From Saccharopolyspora sp. SCSIO 74807 (GTDB lineage: Bacteria > Actinomycetota > Actinomycetes > Mycobacteriales > Pseudonocardiaceae): DNA of 64,000 nucleotides. The translations under genes were made by a program, and so were the position numbers. The stretch lies in the NCBI RefSeq assembly GCF_037023755.1, contig NZ_CP146100.1, forward strand, positions 556,001 to 620,000, in the 5' to 3' direction. How positions within the stretch are numbered: the stretch's first letter is position 1; each line of letters starts with the position of its first letter. The notes under the pieces were generated by a model, which had not been told where the DNA came from, searched no databases, and saw nothing but the letters and a program-made list of their open reading frames with translations. This document shows, in pieces, positions 48,635 through 57,664 of this stretch.

Positions 48635-48892
48635 ATGGACTGGCGCCACGATGCGGTTTGCCGTGACGAGGACCCCGAGCTGTTCTTCCCCGTAGGGAAC
48701 AGCGGTCCTGCGCTGCTGCAGATCGCCGAGGCGAAAGCCGTGTGCCGGCGCTGCCCGGTTGCTTCCGAGTGCCTGGCCTGGGCACTGGAGAGCGGCCAGG
48801 ACGCCGGTGTCTGGGGCGGCATGAGCGAGGACGAGCGGCGCGCGCTCAAGCGGCGCAGCTCGCGCACTCGGGCGGCTCGCACCAACGCCTGA
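48635..48892 (+). CDS. whiB1: WhiB1/WblE family iron-sulfur transcription factor
   Basis: An 85-residue WhiB protein. The four cluster cysteines are Cys9, Cys37, Cys40 and Cys46 (AVCRDED..., KAVCRRCPVASEC), followed by the turn DAGVWGGMSEDERRALKRR and a basic DNA-binding tail. WhiB1 in mycobacteria is essential, binds the principal sigma factor and reacts with nitric oxide. GCGAGGAGCAAGGA precedes ATG 48635. Gene context (pdtaS, TB7.3-like, rshA, sigH downstream) matches the mycobacterial whiB1 locus. Confidence 0.95.
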   Translation: MDWRHDAVCRDEDPELFFPVGNSGPALLQIAEAKAVCRRCPVASECLAWALESGQDAGVWGGMSEDERRALKRRSSRTRAARTNA

Positions 48893-48926
48893 GCAGCGAA
48901 TCCGCTGACAGCTCAACTAGCGTAGC

Positions 48927-48956
48927 GGGTCGGCCGCAGAGCATCCCGGCCGACCC
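48927..48956 (+). terminator. Terminator of whiB1
   Basis: GGGTCGGCCG (48927-48936) pairs with CGGCCGACCC (48947-48956). Confidence 0.65.
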
Positions 48957-49149
48957 TGCTCCCGCCCCGGCGACCACACGGCGGCCGCCACTGAAACAAC
49001 GGAAACCCCCCGACGAGAACCGGGTCGATCAGCGTCGATGCCGGTCCCGGTGCACACCCCCGTAGCACCGACGACCGAGCCGATCGATCCCAGCCAGGCC
49101 ACCCCGCAGGGCCTGCCGACACATCGACGCACCGCCTGCAGCGGCGAGC

Positions 49150-50643
49150 TCAGCGCCGGTACTTCAACGGAACGCGCAACACCGCTTCCGTACCGCGTTG
49201 CCTACCTCGACCGCGCAGGCTCAACGAACCCCGCAGTTCGGACTCGACGAGGGTTCGCACGATCTGCAGGCCGAGGCGTTCGGCGCGTTCGAGGGAGAAA
49301 CCCTTCGGCAGGCCCTGACCGTCATCGGTGATGACAACGTCCAGCCAACGCGCCGAACGCTCCGCCTGCACGACGACCTCTCCCCCGGTCTCCGCCGGGA
49401 AAGCGTGCTCGAACGCATTCTGCACCAGCTCGGTCAGCACCATGACCAGCGGCGTTGCCAACTCGGCCTGCACCACGCCGAAACGGCCGTCCCGCCGGAC
49501 CTTCACCCCGGTCTCCGCGACCGCGACATCGCTCATCATCGGGATGACCCGGTCCACGACGTCGTCCAGGTCGACCCGCTCGTCCACCGACATCGACAAG
49601 GTCTCGTGCACGAGCGCGATCGAAGTGACCCGCCGCACCGACTCGTCCAGCGCCAGCCGTGCCTCCGGATTGCCGGTGCGCCGGGCCTGCAACCGCAACA
49701 ACGCGGCCACGGTCTGCAGGTTGTTCTTCACGCGGTGATGGATCTCGCGGATCGTGGCGTCCTTGGACATCAGCGCCCGGTCCCGGCGCTTGACCTCCGT
49801 AACGTCGCGCACCAGCACCAAGGCACCAGCGACCTGGCCGCGCGGCTGCAGCGGCAATGCGCGGAACAGCACCGTGGCACCCCGCGCTTCGGCTTCGACG
49901 CGCATGCTCGGCTCGCCGGCGATCGCGTGCCGGATGCGCTGCGCCACCTCGTCCGCGTCGAACGGATCGGACAGCAACGACCTGGTCAGCGGCGCCAACT
50001 GCACGCCCACCAGGTCAGCGGCGTGGCCCATGCGGTGATACGCCGACAACGCGTTCGGACTGGCGAAGACGACGGTGCCGGAAGCGTCCACCCGCACCAG
50101 GCCGTCCCCGACCCGCGGACTCGTGTGCACGTCCGGCGCCGGTTCCGGAGTGGGGAACGTGCCGTCGGCGACCATCTGGCACAGATCGGCCGCGCTGCCC
50201 AAGTAGGAGATCTCCAGCGGGCTCGGCACTCGCGGTACCGCCAGGTTCGTGTCCCGGCTGAGCACGGCGACGACCTGGCCGTCCAGATTCACCGGGATCG
50301 TCTCCCGCCGCACCGGCACCCCCAGGTGCCAGCGAGGGTCCTCCTCCCGGCAGATCCGTCCTTCCAGCGCCGCGCGGCGCAGCTGCGGGTGCTCCTCGGG
50401 CGTGACCTCGCTGGAGACGACGTCCTCCGGATGCGCCGTCGGAGCCGTCGTGGGCCGGGCCTGCGCCACGCACAGGAACCGCTCCTCGCGGGCGTCCGCC
50501 GGTCCCACCGGAACCCACAGCAGGAAATCGGCGAACGACAGGTCGGACAACAGCTGCCACTCCGCGACCACGAGCTGGAGGTGGTCGGCCGCCGCACCGG
50601 ACAGGCCGGTGTGCTCGGCCAGGAGATCACTCAGCGTCGACAA
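49150..50643 (-). CDS. pdtaS: Sensor histidine kinase of the PdtaS type
   Basis: A 497-residue soluble histidine kinase. Order: a GAF-like domain (about 20-160), a PAS domain (about 175-285) and a HisKA_2/HATPase unit. The phosphorylated His is in REIHHRVKNNLQTVAAL (His302/His303, as in M. tuberculosis PdtaS). The ATP-binding boxes are ELVQNAFEHAF and TDDGQGLPKGF. In mycobacteria PdtaS signals to PdtaR, an RNA-binding antiterminator; no pdtaR is in this window. It follows the biotinyl protein gene by 12 bases and probably shares its transcript. Confidence 0.94.
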   Translation of the reverse strand: MSTLSDLLAEHTGLSGAAADHLQLVVAEWQLLSDLSFADFLLWVPVGPADAREERFLCVAQARPTTAPTAHPEDVVSSEVTPEEHPQLRRAALEGRICREEDPRWHLGVPVRRETIPVNLDGQVVAVLSRDTNLAVPRVPSPLEISYLGSAADLCQMVADGTFPTPEPAPDVHTSPRVGDGLVRVDASGTVVFASPNALSAYHRMGHAADLVGVQLAPLTRSLLSDPFDADEVAQRIRHAIAGEPSMRVEAEARGATVLFRALPLQPRGQVAGALVLVRDVTEVKRRDRALMSKDATIREIHHRVKNNLQTVAALLRLQARRTGNPEARLALDESVRRVTSIALVHETLSMSVDERVDLDDVVDRVIPMMSDVAVAETGVKVRRDGRFGVVQAELATPLVMVLTELVQNAFEHAFPAETGGEVVVQAERSARWLDVVITDDGQGLPKGFSLERAERLGLQIVRTLVESELRGSLSLRGRGRQRGTEAVLRVPLKYRR

Positions 50644-50655
50644 GGAACTCCTTAG

Positions 50656-50874
50656 TCAGGATTCGACGACCGCGATCAGGTCGCCTTCCTGCACCACGTC
50701 GCCCGTTCGGACCGCGACCGTGCGGACCGTGCCGTCGCCCTCGGTCAGCACCGGGATCTCCATCTTCATCGACTCGAGCAGGACCAGCGAGTCACCATCC
50801 CGCACGGTGTCGCCCTCGGCGACCGAGACGGTCATGACGTTGGCGACCATTTCGGCACGGATCTCTTCGGCCAT
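50656..50874 (-). CDS. Biotin/lipoyl-attachment domain protein (TB7.3-like)
   Basis: A 72-residue stand-alone carrier domain with the biotinylation motif LLESMKMEIPVL (Lys37). It corresponds to mycobacterial TB7.3 (Rv3221c), next to pdtaS in the same order. A carrier domain without its carboxylase may serve a complex encoded elsewhere; its partner is not known from the sequence. Confidence 0.93.
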   Translation of the reverse strand: MAEEIRAEMVANVMTVSVAEGDTVRDGDSLVLLESMKMEIPVLTEGDGTVRTVAVRTGDVVQEGDLIAVVES

Positions 50875-51046
50875 GGTTTCCCCTCACTAGCGCGGGCCCG
50901 GGAGGGCCTCGTCCAAGGAAACCACGTCGCGGGCCACCCGATGGCAGCAGGTGGCACTCGTGCGAAACTCGAAGAGTCACCAACTCGGCGCGGGAACACG
51001 TTCCGCGACCTTGCCGAGTGCCCGACGACGCGAGGGAGGTTGCCGA

Positions 51047-51124
51047 ATGGGCAAGCGCGCACGCAAGAAGAAGGATCGGCGCAAGAACAAGGCCAACCAC
51101 GGCAAGCGCCCATTGAGTGGATGA
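51047..51124 (+). CDS. 50S ribosomal protein bL37 (25 residues)
   Basis: A very short, strongly basic reading frame: MGKRARKKKDRRKNKANHG, then KRPLSG. It matches bL37, an actinobacterial ribosomal protein first seen in mycobacterial ribosome structures, with its conserved NHGKRP end. GGGAGGT (51034-51040) precedes ATG 51047, and a perfect hairpin follows the stop. It lies between the TB7.3-like and rshA genes on the opposite strand. Confidence 0.9.
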   Translation: MGKRARKKKDRRKNKANHGKRPLSG

Positions 51125-51148
51125 GGCGCGGTGCGCCGCAGAACGACG

Positions 51149-51182
51149 ATGAGCCCCGAACCGCGCGAGGTTCGGGGCTCAT
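51149..51182. terminator. Bidirectional terminator between bL37 and rshA
   Basis: ATGAGCCCCGAACC (51149-51162) pairs perfectly with GGTTCGGGGCTCAT (51169-51182) around a 6-base loop. Confidence 0.88.
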
Positions 51183-51198
51183 TCACGTTCCAGGCCTG

Positions 51199-51534
51199 CT
51201 ACTCGGCCGCTGAGGTCCGCTTCGCGCGGATCTCCACCGAAGTGCCCTCGGGACCGCGCTCGACCGTCACATCGGCCTGCCGCAGCACGGTGTCCCGGAT
51301 CGAGCTGCGCAACCGCTCCTTCAACTCGGACGGCGCGTGCTCGCCGCCGCACTTGCGGTGCAGCAGCTCCTTGAGATGCTCCTCAATGCCGTAGTGCTCC
51401 AAGCAGCTGCCGCAGTCGTCGAGGTGGCGCTGGAGCATGTCCCGGCGTTCCTGGTCGCACTCGTTGTCCAGGAACAACCAGACTTCCGCGAGCACGTCCT
51501 CGCAGGACGCCTCGTCGTGTTCGCCACAAGTCAC
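51199..51534 (-). CDS. rshA: Anti-sigma factor of SigH (zinc-associated, RshA/RsrA-like)
   Basis: A 111-residue redox-sensitive anti-sigma factor. The ZAS motif is HLDDCGSC (His37, Cys41, Cys44), with further cysteines at residues 3, 11 and 26. Disulfide stress expels zinc and frees the sigma factor in this family. Its GTG start overlaps the sigH stop (GTGA), and GGAGGTGGG lies upstream inside sigH. The C-terminal half beyond about residue 80 is charged. Confidence 0.95.
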   Translation of the reverse strand: MTCGEHDEASCEDVLAEVWLFLDNECDQERRDMLQRHLDDCGSCLEHYGIEEHLKELLHRKCGGEHAPSELKERLRSSIRDTVLRQADVTVERGPEGTSVEIRAKRTSAAE

Positions 51535-52232
51535 GAGGTACCCACCTCCTGCTTGCCCGCGCGGAGGAAACCGCGGTCGCGAGCCACGTCCGTCAGCATG
51601 TCCCGCAGCTGCCTGCGGCCGCGGTGCAGCCGCGACATCACGGTACCGATCGGCGTGCCCATGATCTCGGCGATCTCCTTGTAGGCGAAACCTTCCACAT
51701 CGGCCAGGTAGACGACCATGCGGAACTCTTCCGCCAACTGCTGCAGCGCATCCTTCACGTCGGTGTCCGGCAGCCGGTCCAACGCCTCCAGCTCCGCCGA
51801 ACGCAGCCCGCTGGAGGTGTGGTTCTCGGCCTGCGCGAGCTGCCAGTCCTGGATCTCGTCGGTGGGCTGCTGCTGCGGCTGCCGTTGCCGCTTGCGGTAG
51901 CCGTTGATGTAGGTGTTGGTCAGGATCCGGTACAGCCAAGCTTTCAGGTTCGTGCCCTGCTTGAACGACTTGAACGCGGAGTACGCCTTCAAGTAGGTCT
52001 CCTGCACCAGGTCCTCGGCGTCCGGGGCGTTGCGGGTCATCCGCAGCGCCGCACCGTAGAGCTGGTCGAGCAGCGGCATCGCGTCCCGCTCGAAGCGGGC
52101 GGCGCGTTCCGCCGCGGTTTCCTCGACCGCGCCGTCGGTGCCGTCGACCGCGGCCTGTGCGGTCGCGTCGGCCGCAGGCGTTGCGCTGTCGGGAGCTCCT
52201 GAGTTCCCAGGCGTCTCCGGGGTGTCTGCCAC
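51531..52232 (-). CDS. sigH: RNA polymerase sigma factor SigH/SigR
   Basis: A 233-residue group IV sigma factor for thiol-oxidative and heat stress. Region 2 is [20 protein letters not shown], then [19 protein letters not shown]; region 4 is [20 protein letters not shown] and [17 protein letters not shown] 52232 has AAAGGAA upstream. An in-frame ATG at 52283 lies downstream of the predicted autoregulated promoter and would give a form 17 residues longer, similar to the long SigR' isoform of streptomycetes. It is coupled to rshA. Confidence 0.94.
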   Translation of the reverse strand: MADTPETPGNSGAPDSATPAADATAQAAVDGTDGAVEETAAERAARFERDAMPLLDQLYGAALRMTRNAPDAEDLVQETYLKAYSAFKSFKQGTNLKAWLYRILTNTYINGYRKRQRQPQQQPTDEIQDWQLAQAENHTSSGLRSAELEALDRLPDTDVKDALQQLAEEFRMVVYLADVEGFAYKEIAEIMGTPIGTVMSRLHRGRRQLRDMLTDVARDRGFLRAGKQEVGTS

Positions 52233-52412
52233 CGGGTTCCTTTCCCGCCGCCAGGACGAGGTGGCTGCTGGCGACGAACCCATGCCGTCCTGCGCATGGA
52301 CCCACTTGGAGGATACCCGTCCCAGGCCCTGCTCACCCGCTTGTGAGCACCCGGACGAACGCGGCCGCCGCTCGAGTACGCATGTGTTCGTCTGATCCGT
52401 CACGCCCCGTGC

Positions 52413-52438
52413 AACACGACGCCGGGCGGACGTATTCC
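52413..52438 (-). promoter_or_regulatory. Predicted SigH/SigR-dependent promoter of sigH-rshA
   Basis: On the minus strand GGAAT (52438-52434), 18 bases, then GTT (52415-52413). This is the exact GGAAT-N18-GTT consensus of SigR promoters in streptomycetes. It lies about 180 bases upstream of sigH and implies autoregulation. Confidence 0.8.
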
Positions 52439-52496
52439 GCCCGGGCCCGCCGCTGGCGGAGAGTAGGCGGTGCGAACGACTTATAAGGTCGTCGTC

Positions 52497-52973
52497 ATGG
52501 CAGGCAAAAGCACTCCGGCTACGGCGCTGCTGGGCCAGCGGGGAATCGCGCACCAGGTGCACGCCTACGAGCACGATCCGCGGTCCGAGTCGTACGGGTT
52601 GGAAGCCGCCGACGCGCTCGGGCAGCCTCCGCAGCAGGTGTTCAAGACGCTCGTCGCCGACGTCGACGGCGAGCTCGCGGTCGGCGTGGTGCCGGTGACC
52701 GGTCAGCTGGACCTGAAGGCGCTGGCCGCGGCCCGCGGCGGCAAGAAGGCGAAGCTGGCCGACATGGGCGCCGCCGAGCGCGCCACCGGCTACGTCGCGG
52801 GCGGCATCTCGCCGCTCGGCCAGAAGAAGCGGTTGCCGGTGGTCGTGGACAGTTCCGCCGAGCAGTTCGCGACGATCTTCTGCAGCGCCGGACGGCGCGG
52901 CCTGGAGATCGAACTCGCCCCGGCCGAACTGGTCCGCCTGCTGGACGCGCGCGTCGCCGACATCGCCGGGTGA
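52497..52973 (+). CDS. Cys-tRNA(Pro)/Cys-tRNA(Cys) deacylase, YbaK/EbsC family
   Basis: A 158-residue trans-editing protein that hydrolyses mischarged aminoacyl-tRNA. Family segments include [21 protein letters not shown] (with the conserved Lys), GGKKAKLAD and [20 protein letters not shown]. The ATG at 52497 is preceded by a weak AAGG. It is divergent from sigH. Thiol stress could raise mischarging, but there is no direct sign of SigH control of this gene. Confidence 0.92.
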   Translation: MAGKSTPATALLGQRGIAHQVHAYEHDPRSESYGLEAADALGQPPQQVFKTLVADVDGELAVGVVPVTGQLDLKALAAARGGKKAKLADMGAAERATGYVAGGISPLGQKKRLPVVVDSSAEQFATIFCSAGRRGLEIELAPAELVRLLDARVADIAG

Positions 52974-52977
52974 GCGC

Positions 52978-53589
52978 TCAGTCCAGCAGCCGCAGGATCC
53001 GGCCGAGCCACTCGTCGGCGGCGCGGGACAACGCGTCCACCCCGGCCTTCAGCGAGTGGTCCCCGGCGACCAGCACGACTTCCCGCTCGTGCGCGGGCTC
53101 GGGTTGGCCGAACGCGTCCCGTTCGCCCTGCACGACCAGCACCGGCACGTCCACGCCTGCGAGTTCGTCCAGCCGGGACTTCTCCGGCTTGCCCGGCGGA
53201 TGCAGCGGGAACGCGAGGCACAGCACCGCGGAAGCCGCCCCGGCCTCGGCGGTCCGGCAAGCCACCCTGGCGCCGGAGGATCGGCCGCCGAACAGCAGCG
53301 GCAGGTCCTGGAACCAGCGCTGGCCGAGATCCTCGGCGACCGCGAGCCACGCCGCGTCCAGCTGCTTCGCCGGTGCCGGAGCACGGCGCCCCGCCACTCG
53401 GTAGGGCTGCTCCACCAGCGCGACGTGCACTCCGGCCTCGGTGGCGGTACGCGTGAGCGCGACCAGGTCCGGTGCTGCTATGCCACCGCCCGCGCCGTGC
53501 CCGAGCAGCAGCGCAGCGCGGCCTTCCTCGGCGCAGTGCAGCTCCGCCCGCGCCGGGCCGTGCGGGGTGTCCAGCTCGGCGGTCGTCAT
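52978..53589 (-). CDS. Alpha/beta hydrolase, KANL3/Tex30-like
   Basis: A 203-residue hydrolase fold protein. It has [10 protein letters not shown] near residue 30, a nucleophile-elbow-like [25 protein letters not shown] (Asp) and AGDHSLK (His). The elbow GRSSG has Ser, so the triad looks complete. Substrate unknown. Its ATG overlaps the stop of the upstream SRAP gene (ATGA), so it belongs to that operon. Confidence 0.85.
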   Translation of the reverse strand: MTTAELDTPHGPARAELHCAEEGRAALLLGHGAGGGIAAPDLVALTRTATEAGVHVALVEQPYRVAGRRAPAPAKQLDAAWLAVAEDLGQRWFQDLPLLFGGRSSGARVACRTAEAGAASAVLCLAFPLHPPGKPEKSRLDELAGVDVPVLVVQGERDAFGQPEPAHEREVVLVAGDHSLKAGVDALSRAADEWLGRILRLLD

Positions 53590-54311
53590 GACTCGAACAG
53601 CGCGCCCTGCTGGGCGGGTTCCGGCGCCGGCTCCGCGGGCTCGAGCAGCGCGGGGTGGTTGTTGCGCATGTTGTTCACCTCGCTGGAGACCGCGGTGAGT
53701 TCGAGCTCGTCGAGCGCTCGGACGTCCGGTGCGAGCAGCTCGTCGACGTCCGTGCGGGTCTGGTCGAGCCACTGCGCCCACTTCTGCCGGGGCAGCACCA
53801 GCGGCATCCGGTGGTGCACCGCGGCGAACTCACCAACAGCGGCGGTGGTGACGACGGCGCAGGTAACCAGCGGTGTGGTGCTGTCCGGCGACCACCACGC
53901 GGAGAACACCGCCGCCATCGCAAGGCTCGTCCCGTCGCCCCGGGAACACAGGTACGGCTGCTTGCGCCGTTCGCCGGGTCGCCACTCGTACCAGCCGGTC
54001 GCGGGCATCAGGCAGCGGCGCCGCGCGGCGGACTCCGCGTAGGCGGGCTTGGTGGTGATCGTCTCCGCCCGGGCGTTGATCATCGGCGGACCGCTGCCGG
54101 GATCTTGCGCCCAGGTGGGGACCAGGCCCCACCGCACCGGACGGAGGCTGCGCTCGGGGCCGGAGCCGGTCGCGCGCTCGACGACGATCGGCACGGTCTT
54201 GGTCGGCGTGACGTTGTAGTCCGGACCGAGCAGCCCCTCGGCGCGATCGACCGCCTCGAACTCACCGGCCAACGCAGCGGGATCCTGCTGGTTCGCGTAT
54301 CGCCCGCACAT
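53586..54311 (-). CDS. SRAP domain protein (YedK/HMCES family), copy 1
   Basis: A 241-residue protein of the SOS-response-associated peptidase family. After loss of Met1, Cys2 crosslinks to abasic sites in single-stranded DNA and shields them. Cys2 is present ([11 protein letters not shown]), as are the other active-site residues Asn79 (MINARAET), Glu109 (GWYEW) and His166 ([10 protein letters not shown]). It lies just downstream of a second SRAP gene, 6 bases apart. Confidence 0.93.
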   Translation of the reverse strand: MCGRYANQQDPAALAGEFEAVDRAEGLLGPDYNVTPTKTVPIVVERATGSGPERSLRPVRWGLVPTWAQDPGSGPPMINARAETITTKPAYAESAARRRCLMPATGWYEWRPGERRKQPYLCSRGDGTSLAMAAVFSAWWSPDSTTPLVTCAVVTTAAVGEFAAVHHRMPLVLPRQKWAQWLDQTRTDVDELLAPDVRALDELELTAVSSEVNNMRNNHPALLEPAEPAPEPAQQGALFES

Positions 54312-54317
54312 CAGCCA

Positions 54318-55082
54318 TCACCCCGAGTCCCGCGCATGATCCAACGCTACCGGGTCAACGGGATCGGCCACCGGGGCCAGCAGTTCCGCGCCGTTGTTGC
54401 GCACGTTGTTCACCGCAGGCGACACAGGGCGCAGTTCGAGGGCGTCCACCACCTCGCGGGACGGCGCGAGCAGCTCGTCCACATCGGCGCGGTCCGGATC
54501 CAGCCAGCTCTCCCAGGACGCGTTCGGCAGCACCAGCGGCATCCGCTCGTGCACCTCGGCAAGCGGGCCGATCGCGCTGGTCGTCAGCACCGAGCAGGTC
54601 ACCAGCGGCGCAGCGTCCGCCGCGTCCGCCGGATCGCGCCAGGTCTCCCAGATTCCGGCCAGCGCCAGGCTGGAACCGTCCGGGCAGGTCATGAAGAACG
54701 GCTGCTTGCCGTCGGCGTCGCGGCGCCACTCGTACCAGCCGTCGGCGGGCAGCAGGCAGCGCCGGGATCGTACGGCCGAGCGGAACGCCGGTTTGCCGGT
54801 CACCGTCTCGGCCTTCGCGTTGATCATCCGGTTGCCGATCTTCGGGTCCTTCGCCCACTTCGGCACCAGGCCCCAGCGCATCAGCCGCAGGCTGCGCTCG
54901 GTGCGCCACTGGTCGGGTTCGCCCGCGGAGTCGCGCGGGTGCCGTTGCACCACGGCGGGGACGTCCTTGGTCGGTGCGACGTTGTAGTCGGCCGCGTGCC
55001 CGGCGCGGCCGGTGGCATCGGTGGCCGCGAACTCCGCAGCCAGCGCAGCCGGGTCCTTCGTGGAGGCGTACCTGCCGCACAT
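54318..55082 (-). CDS. SRAP domain protein (YedK/HMCES family), copy 2
   Basis: A 254-residue paralogue of the adjacent SRAP protein, with the same Cys2 ([11 protein letters not shown]), INAKAET, DGWYEW and [11 protein letters not shown]. The ATG at 55082 follows GAGGAGGTGG; since Cys2 must be second, the start is secure, and the long frame further upstream is antisense to aroA. Both copies look active. The gene is divergent from aroA across 120 bases. Confidence 0.94.
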   Translation of the reverse strand: MCGRYASTKDPAALAAEFAATDATGRAGHAADYNVAPTKDVPAVVQRHPRDSAGEPDQWRTERSLRLMRWGLVPKWAKDPKIGNRMINAKAETVTGKPAFRSAVRSRRCLLPADGWYEWRRDADGKQPFFMTCPDGSSLALAGIWETWRDPADAADAAPLVTCSVLTTSAIGPLAEVHERMPLVLPNASWESWLDPDRADVDELLAPSREVVDALELRPVSPAVNNVRNNGAELLAPVADPVDPVALDHARDSG

Positions 55083-55202
55083 GCCCTGGCCACCTCCTCT
55101 ACTGGCGTCTGTGCACCCATAGTTGCAGCAGCCACCGACAGCGTCGAACTCCCGAGCCCGCCCCGACCGGTTCGACGTGGGCGAATGCGGGATCATTGGG
55201 AC

Positions 55203-56471
55203 ATGACGCAGCACTGGCCAGCCCCGGTCGCCGAGCATCCCGTGCGAGCGACCGTGCCCGTCCCGGGCTCGAAGTCGATCACCAACCGCGCGTTGGTGCT
55301 CGCGGCGCTGGCCACCGGTCGCTGCACCGTGCGCAACCCGCTGCGCAGCCGCGACACCGAGCTGATGGCCGCGGCGGTGCGCGCGCTCGGCGCGGACGTC
55401 CGGGACGGCGCGGACGGTTCCTGGCTGGTCGAACCCGCTGAGCTGCGCGGACCGGCGACCGTGGACTGCGGGCTCGCCGGCACCGTCATGCGCTTCGTAC
55501 CGCCGGTCGCCGCCCTCGCCGAAGGCCGGATCTCCTTCGACGGCGATCCCCGCGCCCGGGAACGTCCGCTGGACACCGTGCTGGACGCGCTGCGGGCACT
55601 GGGCGCCGAGGTCAGCGGCAGCGCGCTGCCGTTCGACGTGCACGGGACCGGCAAACTTCCCGGCGGGCGGGTCACCATCGACGCGTCCGCGTCCTCCCAG
55701 TTCGTCTCCGGTCTGCTGCTGTCCGCCGCGCGGTACGAACAAGGTGTGACCGTCGTGCACGAAGGCGCTCCGGTTCCGTCGCTGCCGCACATCGACATGA
55801 CCGTGGCGATGCTGCGCGAACGCGGTGTCGAAGTCGACGACGAGCAGCCGAATTCCTGGTACGTCGCCCCCGGACCGGTCCGCGGGCTGGACGCGGAGAT
55901 CGAACCGGACCTGTCCAACGCCACCCCGTTCCTCGCCGCGGCAGCGGCCACGGCCGGTCGGATCACCGTGCCGGGATGGCCGCGGGCGACCACGCAGGCC
56001 GGGGACGCGATCCGCGGAATCCTCACCGAGATGGGCGCGCAGAACGAGCTGGACGAATCGGGGCTTACCGTCACCGGCCCGGACGAGCTGGCGCCCGTGG
56101 ACATCGACCTGCACGAGGTCGGCGAACTCACGCCCACCGTCGCCGCCCTGGCCGCGCTGGCGAACGGACCCTCCACGCTGCGCGGCATCGCGCACCTGCG
56201 CGGGCACGAGACCGATCGGCTCGCCGCGCTGCAGCACGAGATCAACGCGGTCGGCGGCGACGTCGAGCAGACCGCCGACGGGCTGCGGATCCGCCCGCGC
56301 GCGCTGCACGGCGGTACCTGGCACTCCTACGCCGACCACCGGATGGCCACCGCCGGGGCCATCCTCGGCCTGCGGGTGCCCGGCATCGCCGTGGAAGACA
56401 TCGCCACCACCGCGAAGACCATCCCCGACTTTCCCGGCATGTGGACGACGATGCTGGAGCCGGTGTCCTGA
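55203..56471 (+). CDS. aroA: 3-phosphoshikimate 1-carboxyvinyltransferase (EPSP synthase)
   Basis: A 422-residue enzyme of the shikimate pathway, joining shikimate-3-phosphate and phosphoenolpyruvate. Motifs are [12 protein letters not shown] (catalytic Lys), [19 protein letters not shown] and the C-terminal [10 protein letters not shown] and SYADHRMA. In the LAGTVMRF loop the residue aligned with Pro101 of the E. coli enzyme is Phe. Its stop overlaps the rsgA start by one base (TGATG). Confidence 0.96.
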   Translation: MTQHWPAPVAEHPVRATVPVPGSKSITNRALVLAALATGRCTVRNPLRSRDTELMAAAVRALGADVRDGADGSWLVEPAELRGPATVDCGLAGTVMRFVPPVAALAEGRISFDGDPRARERPLDTVLDALRALGAEVSGSALPFDVHGTGKLPGGRVTIDASASSQFVSGLLLSAARYEQGVTVVHEGAPVPSLPHIDMTVAMLRERGVEVDDEQPNSWYVAPGPVRGLDAEIEPDLSNATPFLAAAAATAGRITVPGWPRATTQAGDAIRGILTEMGAQNELDESGLTVTGPDELAPVDIDLHEVGELTPTVAALAALANGPSTLRGIAHLRGHETDRLAALQHEINAVGGDVEQTADGLRIRPRALHGGTWHSYADHRMATAGAILGLRVPGIAVEDIATTAKTIPDFPGMWTTMLEPVS

Positions 56472-57478
56472 TGGCACGGCGCGGCTGGCGGGACCTGGAC
56501 GAATCCGATGTGCGGGTACGCCCCGGACGGCGCAACAGCCGGCCGCGCAGCAAGCTGCGTCCCGAACACGCCGACGCGGACCAGGCGATGGTCGTCGCCG
56601 TGGACCGCGGCCGGTGGACCTGCGCGCTCGACAGCGATCCCGGTCGGCTCGTCGTGGCGATGCGGGCGCGCGAACTCGGCCGCACGCCGGTGGTCGTCGG
56701 CGACACCGTCGGGCTGGTCGGCGACACCTCCGGCCGGCCGGACACGCTCGCCCGGATCGTGCGGGTCGGCGAACGCCGCAGCGTGCTGCGCCGCACCGCC
56801 GACGACAACGACCCGTACGAGCGGGTCGTGGTCGCCAACGCCGAACGGCTCGTCATCGTCGCCTCGCTGGCCGACCCGCCGCCGCGCACCGGACTCATCG
56901 ACCGGTGCCTGGTCGCCGCGTACGCGGGTGGGCTCGTTCCGCTGCTGTGCCTGACCAAATCCGACCTGGCCTCGCCCGCGGACATGCTCAGCAGCTACTC
57001 GGCGCTGCCGCTGCCGGTGCTGGTGACTCGGATGGACCACCCGCACGAGCAGCTGCGCGAAGCGCTCGGCGGGCGCGTCTGCGCGCTGGTCGGGCATTCC
57101 GGCGTCGGCAAATCGACCCTGGTCAACGAGCTGGTCCCGGAGGCCGAGCGCGCCGTCGGCGAAGTCAGCGGGGTGGGCAAGGGCAGACACACCTCGACCT
57201 CCGCGGTCGCGTTGCCGCTGCCGGACGGCGGCTGGGTCGTGGACACGCCGGGGATCCGCTCGTTCGGGCTGGCGCACGTCACCCCCGACGACCTGACCGC
57301 GGCGTTCCCCGGTTTCGCCGAAGCGGCCGAAGAGTGCCCGCCGAACTGCGGCCACCTCGGCGGCGCCGAGGACCCCGAATGCAACCTCGACACCTACGTC
57401 GCCGAAGGCGGCAGCGCCGAGCAGCTCGGCTCGCTGCGCCGGTTGCTGCGCTCCCGCGCAGGCCGCGACGAGCAGTGA
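56471..57478 (+). CDS. rsgA: Ribosome small subunit-dependent GTPase A
   Basis: A 335-residue circularly permuted GTPase that matures the 30S subunit. Order: an OB-fold (about 30-110), then G4 TKSD, G1 GHSGVGKSTLVN, G2/G3 region GRHTSTS and DTPG, and a zinc site near the C-terminus (CPPNCGH...DPEC). It follows aroA with a one-base overlap, as in M. tuberculosis Rv3227-Rv3228. Confidence 0.95.
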   Translation: MARRGWRDLDESDVRVRPGRRNSRPRSKLRPEHADADQAMVVAVDRGRWTCALDSDPGRLVVAMRARELGRTPVVVGDTVGLVGDTSGRPDTLARIVRVGERRSVLRRTADDNDPYERVVVANAERLVIVASLADPPPRTGLIDRCLVAAYAGGLVPLLCLTKSDLASPADMLSSYSALPLPVLVTRMDHPHEQLREALGGRVCALVGHSGVGKSTLVNELVPEAERAVGEVSGVGKGRHTSTSAVALPLPDGGWVVDTPGIRSFGLAHVTPDDLTAAFPGFAEAAEECPPNCGHLGGAEDPECNLDTYVAEGGSAEQLGSLRRLLRSRAGRDEQ

Positions 57479-57664
57479 CCACCCGCCGGGGTGGCGCGCG
57501 GGTTCCGCCACGTACCGGTCGCAGGTGGGAAAACCGTTGCACCAACGGGAATCCCGGTGATTTTCACTCGCCGCGCAGCACGTGATCGGCGTCGCCGACG
57601 CCTGGCGCGCACGCGCAACGTTGCTAGCGTGGCCGCGGACGCCGACTCCCGACGAGGAGCTGTT

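Noticed and set aside
50985..51010. GGAACACGTTCC as a possible SigH promoter for the TB7.3-like gene
   Set aside because: The nearest GTT is only 15 bases from GGAAC, too short for the SigH/SigR spacing; left as a chance palindrome.
55083..56477. Long N-terminal extension of the second SRAP gene
   Set aside because: SRAP proteins must start Met-Cys; the extension is antisense to aroA.
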